From assembly GCA_900312665.1 (NCBI GenBank), contig ONZQ02000012.1, forward strand, positions 979,957 through 1,043,956: a stretch of 64,000 nucleotides of DNA. Reading direction: 5' to 3'. The stretch comes from Cephalotrichum gorgonifer (Eukaryota > Ascomycota > Sordariomycetes > Microascales > Microascaceae). The notes beneath the pieces are model-generated. The model saw only the letters and a program-made list of their open reading frames with translations, had not been told where the DNA came from and ran no database searches. Each line of letters begins with the position of its first letter. Position 1 is the first letter of the stretch. Below, one piece after another: positions 43,101 to 52,357 of the stretch. Both the position numbers and the translations under genes were made by a program.

Positions 43101-46100
43101 AGGTGACTTCCGTCACCGAGATTCCCAGCGGGCAGATGTCAGAGGTGCCGTACGAGAGGAGCATGCGCGTCTTCCCAGCCCATCGCGAGAAGGTGTCCTC
43201 GTCGAGCCGCCGCGTCCGGAAGCAGATAGTCTGGACCGTGGGGATCGAGGAAGGGAGGAGGCGCCGAGCGAGGACGGGCGTGAAGTACGTCCAGTTCACC
43301 CCGAGGCGGTTGATCGCGCCTGCGATGTCCACGACCCGCTCCGCGGCGCCGGGAACGCAGACGCACCCGCCGTTGACAAGGGTGGTCAGGATCTCGGAGA
43401 GTGCTGTGTCGGAGGAGAAGGCCGAGAGCTGAAGGACCCGGCTAGAGACGTTGATTCTCAGCGCGGGTCCCTGGCCTACGAAGGCGGAGCTGAGGGACGA
43501 TTGCGTGAAGAAGATGCCCTTCGCCGGACGAGACTTGTTCGACGCGGTGTGGAAGATCATGCAAGCCGCGTCACCCATTGACACCGTCGGGCACTCTTTC
43601 TCTCCGAGGAGGGAGGTGGAGAAGAGGGACTCGTTGACAACGATCAAGCTCGAGACCTGCAGCTCAAGGCGCTTGGATGATTCCAGGTCCGTCGCGAGGA
43701 CTATGCTGCTCTTTAGCTGCTTCACGATCTTCTGCGTGAAGGACGGGTCGTCGGCGTCGAGGGGCACGAAGCATCCGCCCGACTTCAGGACCGCGAGAAT
43801 GGTGACGGCGGACCACCGGCTCTTGCCAAGGATCACGGGGACGGGTGTTCCGGGCTCGAGGCCTAGATCGACGAGGTGGTGCGCCAAGCGTGAGACGAGG
43901 TTCGAGAGCTGCCGGTAGCAGAAGCGTCCGTCCCACGCCGCCACCGCGGGCGCGTCGGGGTCGTCCCGGACGATCATCTCCACGAGCTCGTGCACCAGGA
44001 TCTGCGCCTTGGGCTCCTCCACCTGGATCGCAGGCGAGGGAAGCTGCTCTTGGTCGCGCGCACTGTAGAGGTCCACGCCACCCACGGACCCGTTCGGCGA
44101 GTCAATCACGCACCGGATCGCCGACCCGAGGGCGTTGGCGACGTTCTCGGCCTGCAGGCCAGTGAGGATTCGGTGCGCGATGGTCACGTCCAGCAGGCCA
44201 CCGTTCACGGTGACAGACACGGAGAGGTCCTGGTCGAGGGTGTTGTAGTACATGACGCAGTCGAGCTGGCTCTGTGCGCGGGCGCTGTTGAACTTGCTCT
44301 TGAGCCCGCGGTGCTCGTCGAGGAAGGAGAGGCAGGTGTTGAAGAGCGGGGCGCCGCTGAGGCCGAGCGCGTTCTGGATCTCCGAGACGGGGGTGAACTG
44401 GTGCGGGAGGCACACGGAGAGCTCGTCCTCGGCGGATTGGACGGCCGATGAGAGCGACCTGTGCGAGGAGAGGTCCATGGAGCAGACGATGGTGCTCTCG
44501 AAGGGCCCTACGGCCGTGTCGATGCCGACGGGCGCCTGCGGGGCGTCGCGACCCGTGTGGCGGTAGCCAAAGCAGACGTGCGAGGAGCCGGTGTAGTTCC
44601 GGAGCACCAGGCCCCACGCTAGGCGGAGGACGGTGGTCCGCTTCACGGCAGCGAGACGGCAGTATGCGTCGAGGTCCGCCTCGGGGATGCCGAGCTTGAG
44701 GCTCGTCACCTGCGTCCGCCCATCGGCGGGAGTCCAGAGCGCGGGGAAGAGACTCGGCTTGCAGTTGCGCAGCTGGGCGAGCCAGAACTCCACCTTGCTG
44801 CCGACCCGCGCGTCGCGGAACGACTGGATGTATCCAGAGTACGAGAGCTCAAGGTTCTTCTTCGACACGTTGTTGCAGGTGTACGCGCGCTTCAGGTCAC
44901 CCGCGATCTTCTCCAGGCTCGCGACGTCGCAGATCGCCTGGCTGACCTCCAGCTTCAGGAAGGTCGACGCCGAGTTCTGGCAGAAGGAGAGGCGGTGACG
45001 CGGCTCCGAGGGAGAGCACTGGAGCGGGGGCAGGGAGTTGAGGGCCAACAGGGCGTCGTCAGTTGGGCCGGCGTCGATGAAGAGCATGGTGGGCGAGCAC
45101 TTCCGGAGGACGACCTGGTCGAAGAGGGCATCCTCCGATACGCTCTCGATGAAGACGGTTCGGAGGGAGGCGTACTTCGCCACAGTCTGCTGCCACGCCG
45201 TGCAGAGCTTCGTAGAGTCCACGGCCGTGTTCGGCTCCGGCGAGAACTGGAAAATCGCGTGGATATGGCACGTCTCCGGGGCCCTCGCCTGCGACATGAG
45301 AACCTCTTGTTGCAACGGGGTTACCGGGTACACGTTCTCGATATCACGCGCGCTGGAGACACCCAGCGCCCGGAGCCTGTCGCCGTTTAGCTTCGCCAGC
45401 CCGTCGTAGGTTATCCCTAGGAGGGGCACGTCGGCGAGGGTGAGCTCCGGGGCGCGGTACCGCAGGCGGCCGATGGCCTCGAGCAGGAGGTGCTCAAAGT
45501 TGGTGACCCACGCCGCGATGCGGTCCTGGTGCGCGGACTCCCGGTTGTACAGGAACTTCACCTTGGCAATACCCTGGTCCATCATCGTGGAGACCTCGAA
45601 GAGTGCCGCACGCCCCACACGCGGGCCGATGTCCGAGGTGGTAGAGTCGAGTGCCCGCCCCGGGATGGGAAGCTGCTCCAGGATACCATTCTCGGCCTCG
45701 AGCTGTTGGAGAGAGCCACCATAGGTGAACATGATCTCGAAGGGCCAGTCTTGAGACAGGAAGGACTCAGGGTCCCGTCCGAGGAAGCGGGAGGCAAAGT
45801 AGGCCCAGCCGTGGCGGGGGATTGCTCGCCGCGTGTCCTTCATGCGCCGGAGGACGGCGACGAAGTCTTCCGATGACTCGGCGTACATGCGGATGGGGCA
45901 GAGGGTGGTGAACCAGCCGACCGTCTGGGCGACGTCGACCGACTTGGGGTCCCAAGTCTCGCGGCCGTGCTCCTGGCTCCAAATCGCGGGTGGTGCGCGC
46001 TCGGGGAAGGTCTGGCAGAAGGAGAGGAGGAGTGTGGCGAGGTAGATGTCCGTAGAGTCCGTCCGGAACGCCTGATTGCATGCCGTCTGGAGGATGGAGC

Positions 46101-47922
46101 TCAGCTCCGGGGCTAGGGCGAAGCTGACCTCCTCGGCGTCGCCGTATGTGTTCCGAGACGCGTCAAGCCCCCAGAAGGCGAAGTCTCCAGCCACGGCATC
46201 TAAAGAGAGCGCAGGTGGGTGATCGAGGCTCCTTATCTCGGCCTCCTGCAGCTCATTCCACCGCTGGAAGGGCATCGCGCGTTCGGAGTGCAGGCTCCCA
46301 CTCTGTAGCAGCTCATTGAGGTCATGGACGATGACTCGCCACGAGGTCAGGTCCACAACAAGGTGATGTGCGACTACGAAGAGCATCTGCTGGCCGTCGG
46401 TCGTGTGTATTAGTTCCGCAGCAAAGAGCGGCCCGGCCTCTATGTCGATGAGCGACTGCGTCTTGCGAATGACGTCGAGGACTTCATCGTTGGTGGAGAT
46501 GACGTGATGACCGAAGTGGTATGACTTGCAGATGGATGATAGGATGCTCTGCGTCCATGTCCCCTCGTCGGACATTGTGAACCGCGCACGGAGCATGGCG
46601 TGGTGGCCCACAACGGCCTCTACGGCCGCGTGCACATCGTCAAGTTCCATTGGAGTGTTGATCTTTAGGAGCAAGCTCTGGTTGAACCGGTATTCCCACG
46701 ATTGGTTCTTCCGCGCGTCATAGTCGCCGCCGACGCCCGTCTGGAAATACAACCGTTGCATGGGTGAGAGCTCGAAGCTGGCCCCCGTCTCCTTCTCCTC
46801 GTCCCACTTCGTGGGGGCCAAGTTGCCCTTATACGAGGCCAGGAAAGCCAGGTGTGCAATGGAGTCGCTCTGGGCGATGTCGTCAGTCGTGAGGTGGATA
46901 CCCTTGGACTTGCACTCGGCCACAAGCTGGAGGGCGGAGAACTCGTCGCCGCCGAGCTGCTTGAATGAGAAGTTCATGCCGATGCGCTCGACGGGGGCGC
47001 GTAGGACGGTGGATATGAGGCGTTGCAGCGACCGCTCCATCTCCGTCGAGGGCTCCTGGAGGAGCTCCTGGTTCTCGACGGACATGATCTCCTGGTAGAG
47101 CTCCTCGTTCATGTTCTGGATCCAGGTCTGCAGGCGCCGCCGGTCGTTGGCGCCGAAGGGGGTGAGGGGCATCTGCTGGAGGATGATCCACGCGGTAGGT
47201 ACTGCGGTGATGGCGGTAGAGTTCTCGAGGAGGTACCGCAGGGCGGCGACCTGGGCGCCGGCATAGTGGTGGTGGGAGTGCGGGATCAGCACGATCTCGC
47301 TGGGGCCCGAGGACTCCTCCTCCGGCTCGCCACTAATATCGGACAGGGTCAGGAAGGCCACGAGCTTGCCCTCGAAGTACCCGGCCTTTGGCCGTATAAT
47401 GGTAGCACGGGGTACTTGTGATGTTGACACCAGAAGCTCCTCGGTCACAGAGATGGCGAGGCTGTGATCGGTGCTCTTGGAGGTGCTGGATTGGCGGGAG
47501 GGGGTGCTGGAGGACTCGGAGGCGTCTGTGCTCCGCCGGTTCTCGACGCTGAAGATCTCGGAGACGCGGCTGCTCCAGTCGTCGGAGTCTCCCAAGGAGT
47601 TCGACCTCGAGTGGAGAGGGGGAGTGGCACCCTGGCTGGGGCGTATGCAGGTCTGGAGTTCGGCGATGGTCTTGCACCGGAGGATGTCGTCCTCACTTAG
47701 GGTCATGCCTAGCGTGGAGCAAGACGTGACGAGGTCTCCCGCCGTGGCGTCATCGCCGCCTAGGTCGGCGAAGGAGTCGAAGAGGAATATATCGTCCCTC
47801 TGTATATCGAGGATCTTGGCGATTGCCGTCACTAACCTTTCAGACATGGGCTCCTCGTAACTAGACTCCATCATGGTGTCTAGGCGGGGGAGCCTGGGCT
47901 TTGTTGTGGGGTAAGTTGCCAT
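40102..47922 (-). CDS. NRPS-like megaprotein with degenerate carrier, condensation and adenylation sites (pseudo-synthetase)
   Basis: Single 2606-codon exon, no internal stop. Domains in order: T1 (25-95, LGGDD at 54-58), C-terminal part of an A domain (about 155-268, ending MPLTPFGANDRRRL), T2 (295-362, LGGDE at 323-327), E domain (383-~830, HHLVVDLTSW from 519 and EHGRETWD at 651-658 intact), C1 (863-1290, SQAICDV at 994-1000 in place of HHxxxDG), A (1310-1820), T3 (1851-1920, LGGDT), C2 (1945-2390, SAAQYSS near 2097-2103 in place of SHAQYDG), T4 (2415-2495, LWGSL where LGGDS is usual), then a Ser/Pro-rich tail to 2606. In every T domain the serine that takes phosphopantetheine is replaced (Asp, Glu, Thr, Leu). 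The A core is eroded: A3 reads TASNKSRPAKG, A7 has TGH for TGD, and A8 has no GRxDxQ. As seen it should not load or condense amino acids. The long clean frame argues that it is still selected, perhaps as a scaffold or binding protein. That role is inference. Confidence 0.93.
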   Translation of the reverse strand: MATYPTTKPRLPRLDTMMESSYEEPMSERLVTAIAKILDIQRDDIFLFDSFADLGGDDATAGDLVTSCSTLGMTLSEDDILRCKTIAELQTCIRPSQGATPPLHSRSNSLGDSDDWSSRVSEIFSVENRRSTDASESSSTPSRQSSTSKSTDHSLAISVTEELLVSTSQVPRATIIRPKAGYFEGKLVAFLTLSDISGEPEEESSGPSEIVLIPHSHHHYAGAQVAALRYLLENSTAITAVPTAWIILQQMPLTPFGANDRRRLQTWIQNMNEELYQEIMSVENQELLQEPSTEMERSLQRLISTVLRAPVERIGMNFSFKQLGGDEFSALQLVAECKSKGIHLTTDDIAQSDSIAHLAFLASYKGNLAPTKWDEEKETGASFELSPMQRLYFQTGVGGDYDARKNQSWEYRFNQSLLLKINTPMELDDVHAAVEAVVGHHAMLRARFTMSDEGTWTQSILSSICKSYHFGHHVISTNDEVLDVIRKTQSLIDIEAGPLFAAELIHTTDGQQMLFVVAHHLVVDLTSWRVIVHDLNELLQSGSLHSERAMPFQRWNELQEAEIRSLDHPPALSLDAVAGDFAFWGLDASRNTYGDAEEVSFALAPELSSILQTACNQAFRTDSTDIYLATLLLSFCQTFPERAPPAIWSQEHGRETWDPKSVDVAQTVGWFTTLCPIRMYAESSEDFVAVLRRMKDTRRAIPRHGWAYFASRFLGRDPESFLSQDWPFEIMFTYGGSLQQLEAENGILEQLPIPGRALDSTTSDIGPRVGRAALFEVSTMMDQGIAKVKFLYNRESAHQDRIAAWVTNFEHLLLEAIGRLRYRAPELTLADVPLLGITYDGLAKLNGDRLRALGVSSARDIENVYPVTPLQQEVLMSQARAPETCHIHAIFQFSPEPNTAVDSTKLCTAWQQTVAKYASLRTVFIESVSEDALFDQVVLRKCSPTMLFIDAGPTDDALLALNSLPPLQCSPSEPRHRLSFCQNSASTFLKLEVSQAICDVASLEKIAGDLKRAYTCNNVSKKNLELSYSGYIQSFRDARVGSKVEFWLAQLRNCKPSLFPALWTPADGRTQVTSLKLGIPEADLDAYCRLAAVKRTTVLRLAWGLVLRNYTGSSHVCFGYRHTGRDAPQAPVGIDTAVGPFESTIVCSMDLSSHRSLSSAVQSAEDELSVCLPHQFTPVSEIQNALGLSGAPLFNTCLSFLDEHRGLKSKFNSARAQSQLDCVMYYNTLDQDLSVSVTVNGGLLDVTIAHRILTGLQAENVANALGSAIRCVIDSPNGSVGGVDLYSARDQEQLPSPAIQVEEPKAQILVHELVEMIVRDDPDAPAVAAWDGRFCYRQLSNLVSRLAHHLVDLGLEPGTPVPVILGKSRWSAVTILAVLKSGGCFVPLDADDPSFTQKIVKQLKSSIVLATDLESSKRLELQVSSLIVVNESLFSTSLLGEKECPTVSMGDAACMIFHTASNKSRPAKGIFFTQSSLSSAFVGQGPALRINVSSRVLQLSAFSSDTALSEILTTLVNGGCVCVPGAAERVVDIAGAINRLGVNWTYFTPVLARRLLPSSIPTVQTICFRTRRLDEDTFSRWAGKTRMLLSYGTSDICPLGISVTEVTSPLQLQRIAPPFIGKFWIVNPEDHRRLMPVGAIGELVIESPTLAHKLSKDSSPAEILRSQQIRAASDDASTTRFFKTGHRVRYMNDGTLEFITSSRDDVLLEGNIIPVPTVEQHIRRCLGTGSEVVVEMVTSKDDASILTAFVELGAHFDGPDDLSLLSATSRERAFMIRKLAESYFQTVLPSYMLPRAFVPVRTLPMTSSLKIHRRKLQKLAGNLTKSDLLSLSTVADPEGITTPDIKPLPLTQVEERMRDIWASLLHLDPATISATQSFFRLGGDTHLVSKLIIACRKAGLLVPLAAVLRNASLTELCQSITLSEDPFMHMLPCPQPAAAATSVEYSSVIRHVIDVVAPEAGIPSSSIVDAALATTTQIRGLESALRDPRAGVDHVVLNFSGFVEAKRIESACRDLATAHPILSTAFVAHNRKIYQVVTSPAASLDFTRVHCPSWRLSAILEKTVKKEQSSPISMSRPITRFTFLDGGKHSALIIRLSAAQYSSSSLPLLLQDLKRIYAGANPELRRPAFADFSRAALAANAHAVPYWASLLHGASITQVLTHTKPSKPTSTPRTITRSVTVSPSVTTEVGITFDTVLKAAWSVVLATLSSSADVTFGEVVDGKHVRMPTQCSSGVLGPVQNVIPVRVQFDGPGTPLDLLRGIHAQRLAGIPHENLGFYDVVEKCTPWPYWSRLSTVVHHLYREGLGDISPFFLGGAECTASVVESAAKDLPDLLVSSVQPTPDLSSVSITFCESRIPVSFAEKALDMLASTINSLSSLQDAIIPSASDLASAERQIPLPLVDIDAPVQPATPDPAAQELIAKAWDDLLDPRAHGVPEEHVPTASFYDLWGSLIPGHLLASRLTASLSAHEISVSTEEVIDNASQLKQLELVSRKLRAREKAGWKGLRRISPRETKAVAPWAATAAGAAGPVSPIPEDGDCVFSPLEEVISPMSPSSNDPFSVAGALSPSPESPSDGGMRRRASKVFGRMSMSMLSHSHSQPKAISP

Positions 47923-50900
47923 GGCGGCTATGTTGGCTTATGGCGTGAGGCTGATCAAGAGGACATGAGAAATGGAGTTTGAAGAATGTCTAACCAGGCT
48001 GTGTTCAGAGAGACATAGGCTCGATGAGCGGTGAGCGGTGAGCAGAATTCTCGTGGGGGGAATGGGCAGGCGGAGAATGTGAAGCCTGGAGTTGATGGGG
48101 TCTGGAATGTCAGGGAGTGGTCGTACGGGTGGAGGGCGTTTGAATGTATTCACACCATTCACTTTACACGTAGGACACGATCCGTAGGAAGGGGGATGAG
48201 TGAGTGAGAGAAAAGTGACGCAAGGAGTCGAGGGATCGAGGCGTGGGGAGGAGACAAAGGATATGTCTCCCAGCCGGGTGGTGTTGGTGGTGGTCAGGCG
48301 TTGTAAGCCACTCAGATGAAGGCCTGGGGCCGTTGCCGTTGGTTGCCCTTTGTGTACAAAAGGTACGAAGTACCAAACCAAAGAAAGGACGCTAAGGCGT
48401 GAGCATTCGTTGGGGAAAGCCGGGTGAGTTGGAGCTAGGACGAAATTTGAGAGAGAATGTGACGGTGGCAGGCATGGGGAGGGGGGGAGTGGTAGGGGTA
48501 AAAGTTCACAAATAGTATCATCCTTCCAACAACATCGGATGGACAAGCTCCATCCTAGTCATAGACGTTGGAAGGATGCAGAGAGGGATCGGGGGCGGGG
48601 GCGGAGTTGGAGTTGGATCTGGGTGTAGTAATGGAATGAACGGACCAGAGAACGGTCGATGGGGGCTGATGCGCCCGCGTCCAACAAAGAAAAGACTGGT
48701 ATGACATGATAGAACGGAGAGAGCGGATTTCTTTGAGATGCCGTCGTCGTATGGAAGGAGTACCACATCAGGAATGAGGTACATGTGTGCCTTGCGCCGG
48801 ACACCGCTGCAGCCGGATTTGGGGGCTGGATCTCACTGCCCCACCATCGGCCAACACTTGCCAGTCCGATGAAACAAGCGAGGGCGAAGAATAGAAACAT
48901 TCGGTTGGCTGAGATTCGTGGTGGAGGGGTGCGGAGGGTGAGGTGTGGGAGGTGTGGGGGCTATGATATGGACAGATGTAACGGCTTGGGTTAAGGGTTG
49001 GTCTTGCGGTCAGGTAAGTCGTTATATTTGTTAGTAGCCCATGATTATCTAAGACTGGGCTGGGGGCTGAACTTGGGGCGGTACGGTACTTGGGGGCGCA
49101 GGAACTGGACAGTGGTCAGATAAGATAAGTAAGCGCCAAGCGAGTCCTTGGATTAAGGCCTACCGGCTGGCAGTAACTAGTTTCTCTACCATAATTCACA
49201 CACTGCCCAAGTTCCACAGGTTGAACAAAGACACAGACTACAGGCCTAACAATGGATAAAAAAAAATAGAAGATATTCAGACGAATGAATTCATGGCCAG
49301 AACTCACCCCGAGTATCGATCTCCAGAGACCCAGCGAAAGGAATCATACCCCCCTGTGAAGAATAATCTTCATGGACCTTCGCCACTTCCCTGACGACAT
49401 TGACCGTTTGTTGCCCGCGGCAGACGAGGGGCGGGGCTGAGCGATCTTCCGCATGATGCGGCGCGGGGTGGTCCAAGTTTAGCAACATGGGCTCCACCAT
49501 GACAGGGGACCGAGGGCCCACTGTCCGGGAAGCTACACGTCGTGTGGGCCGTCAGCGGCCGGTTAGTGGTACCGGTGGGCGGTGATCATCGGCATAACAG
49601 AGGATACAAGTACGGGCGAGCCAATTGCGGGCGCTGAGGAGTTGGTGGTAGGTAAAATCCGTCCCAGCCTCATTAGGATGAGGATCCTGGCGAGTGTAGT
49701 AGACCGAGTTCCGATTTGGAAATGTGCTAAAGGAGAAGGGGAATAGTATTGATCCTGGTGTTGCTATTTCCGTATCAAGCAGACTGATTACGGTCGCTTT
49801 TACGGAGTAGGTTATTTTTTTCGATGCGTTTTACGGTAAGGTGCAGGGGGCTCTTACTTTCCTCACTTTCACTTGCACTTTGGATTTCTGGAGATCATCG
49901 GCGGTTGTTCTTGGAAGAGAAGGCCCGTCCGCCGCCACTGTACTTGTAGACCGGAACACCCACGCCCCATATGCTTGTAAGCAGCCACGGCGTCTTGAGT
50001 CTTGAGACGCACGCTCTGAGGATTGGCCCCCAACATACTCTACAAATCCTGACGACCTGGTCCTTCCTTCGCCGTCCTTCTCAGCCAGAAAGGGATAATT
50101 CCTCAGATTTTGGATCTATATCTACTGCCTGCTCCTCGCTCTCCTACTCTTCTATCGATGTTTCAATTTATCATGCACGCACTTGGGTCAGCTCGAGATT
50201 TGCGCGGAACTCCTTTCCTCCATCTTACGCATCGATCGCCTGAAATTCGCAGACGAGTGGATTCAATACCGCAGAACAATCCAGAATTAGACCCCAATGG
50301 GACGCTACCTACCTGGCTTTCCCTGGTGTGCTGCAAGCTACTAATTACTAGTCGCCCGAAATGAAGACGAAACAGGTTATTTTTTTTCTTCCTTTTCTCT
50401 TTTGATCCTGGACTCCCACTTCCGCGTCAAGGTGGTATTCACAGAAAGGCTCCTCCAGGAATGGTGCTTGGTAGCATTAGGGGATTTGATTACGACTTAA
50501 ACCTTAAACGGGACGGAGGACCACACAGTTCTGCGGCCCCGCCGAACAAACAGCTGGGGCGATAAACGCGGATGGATGGCGGATCGAGCGAGCGGGAAGC
50601 GCTAAACCTGCTTACCTGCCAATTAGTCCTAGCAAAATCCTGCATCCTTCTTCCTGCTGCCCTGTGGCTGAGTTGCTGACATCTTCACCGACGGATCCAT
50701 CAGTCACCGAAGGAACTTCGACTCTCATGACCCTTATTCCCCCTTGATTCTGGTACCTCGTTTAACTCTGCCTAACTCTTGCGACATTTCGTTATTATTA
50801 TTTCCCCCCCTTGTTGGCTCCGCTCGCTTGGCTACATGTATTCCGCTATTAACCGTTGGCGACTTATCCTGCCGCGGGCGCTTGTCTTTCCGTTGGCGTT

Positions 50901-51749
50901 GCCGGCCACCCCATCGCGTCCCCGCCCCGCCCCACAGAAAAATGTTTCCCGATTTAGAAACGTAATCCTTCCCTGTTTTCTCCATGGCTGATGCGATGCA
51001 CTTACACCACCAACACAGCCCCCTCCCCACCATCAGAGAAGTCAACGCTTGACCGGCCAATGGGATTACGCTGCAAGCCCCCCCTCGCCTTCTTCACCTA
51101 ACAAATGGGTGTTGGGTGCGGTTTTTGTGTTGGCAGCTGGTCCGCTCTGCTTGTCAGATGTAGATTGGGGGGAGGCCAGATTGTCGGTACCTCCAGCTGG
51201 GCGAGAGCTCGAAGTGGGGCATCCCGCATGTGAGTCCGAGCTGACAGTAAGATGGAACATCCTCGGCTCTCCCCCTCTCGATGTCGTAGGCTAGACAGGG
51301 CCTAAGACAAGGATAAGGCGAGACAGCTGGACCTGTTTATAGCTCGGGAGCTTTAATTAGAAGCTCCCGATGGGACGTGTAATACCCGCAGACTGCAGCT
51401 AGACGATGGACCTGGTTTGAGAGCTCGCCGAAAGATAATCAATCTCCATTTTCAGCAGTACATCAGTTGTAAGAGCCGGGGATTTTTTTGATGATTCCGA
51501 TTTCCGTGTTTGACCGATCAAAGAGATCGACAGTAAGCCCCGATCGGGCGGGGGGATATCGCTCGAATGGTTCCGAGCACGGCTGAGGTGTTGGGTCCGG
51601 CGAGCTTTTGCCCACATCGCCTAACGTTGTAAAAGCACGGATGGACGTATTCGGGTATTCTCTTTGGGTGTTGGCCGTCAGATGCAGCCCCTTTTTGGGG
51701 TCGGTAAACTGATGGATCCAATGACAAAGTGGGGGAGGGGAGGAGAGGC

Positions 51750-51818
51750 CCAACACCGATGGACTCGAAGTCCCAACGCCGACGGACCCCAAGTCGCAAA
51801 ATTGATGGACCCCATGTC
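51750..51818. repeat. Tandem repeat, 23-bp unit, 3 copies
   Basis: Units start at 51750, 51773 and 51796, each close to CCAACGCCGATGGACCCCAAGTC in 23 bp with 4-7 differences between neighbours. A weaker related unit precedes it near 51706-51730 (CTGATGGATCCAATG). Confidence 0.8.
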
Positions 51819-52157
51819 CCACATGCTCCACAGTCACATCTCGTGATGGCGTTCAGACCTGGATATGCACACCCGAAAATCTAAACCAAGGCCATCCAAC
51901 AGCCCCCACGCGCCCGTTTGATACTCATGTTACGAGGACGGCATGGGCCCATAAGCGCCAGACCAACCCGAGCGCAACCAAAAGAACACGTGTTGGCCGA
52001 ACGGTCGCAACATAAAGGAGCGCCGGGGCGAAAACCAAAGCATCCGCGTTGCAGACAGAACAGGAGGATCTAGACAAAGGTTCCCCATGGCGACCCCGCG
52101 TAGAGAGGAAACTCTGGCGAAGAACTACCCTCTCTTTCCCAGAAACGAGCCAACAGG

Positions 52158-52225
52158 TCAAACCAACATCCAAAGCTTGCATTATATGTGCTCAAACCAA
52201 CACCCAAGGCCTGCATTATACCGAG
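52158..52225. repeat. Tandem duplication, 34-bp unit, 2 copies
   Basis: TCAAACCAACATCCAAAGCTTGC... and TCAAACCAACACCCAAGGCCTGC... (only starts given) begin at 52158 and 52192 and share CATTATA further on, with about 80% identity. Confidence 0.8.
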
Positions 52226-52357
52226 CCCATCACAACCAAAGAGTTTCCCAAGCATGAAAGAAAAGTACGCCTCCCCGTCGTAGTATGCACACCCTCCTCC
52301 CATACCATCGTGACAAAGCTAGTCCAACAAACAACTGCCCTCTACCTAACCCGGTTC

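Larger units (their letters stand above)
47923..52357. other. Intergenic region, 4.4 kb
   Basis: The left part is the promoter/leader of the NRPS-like gene, with CT-rich sequence on its coding strand to about 48500. No domain-bearing gene was recognised. Short tandem repeats occur at 51750-51818 (23 bp) and 52158-52225 (34 bp). Confidence 0.5.

Noticed and set aside
42487..43581. 364-codon plus-strand frame inside the NRPS-like gene, and similar ones at 40129-40725 and 43990-44451
   Set aside because: Low-complexity charged translations antisense to an evident coding frame with domain structure.
40102..47922. NRPS-like gene as an ordinary active peptide synthetase
   Set aside because: All carrier serines and both condensation histidines are replaced, so standard NRPS chemistry is not supported by the sequence.
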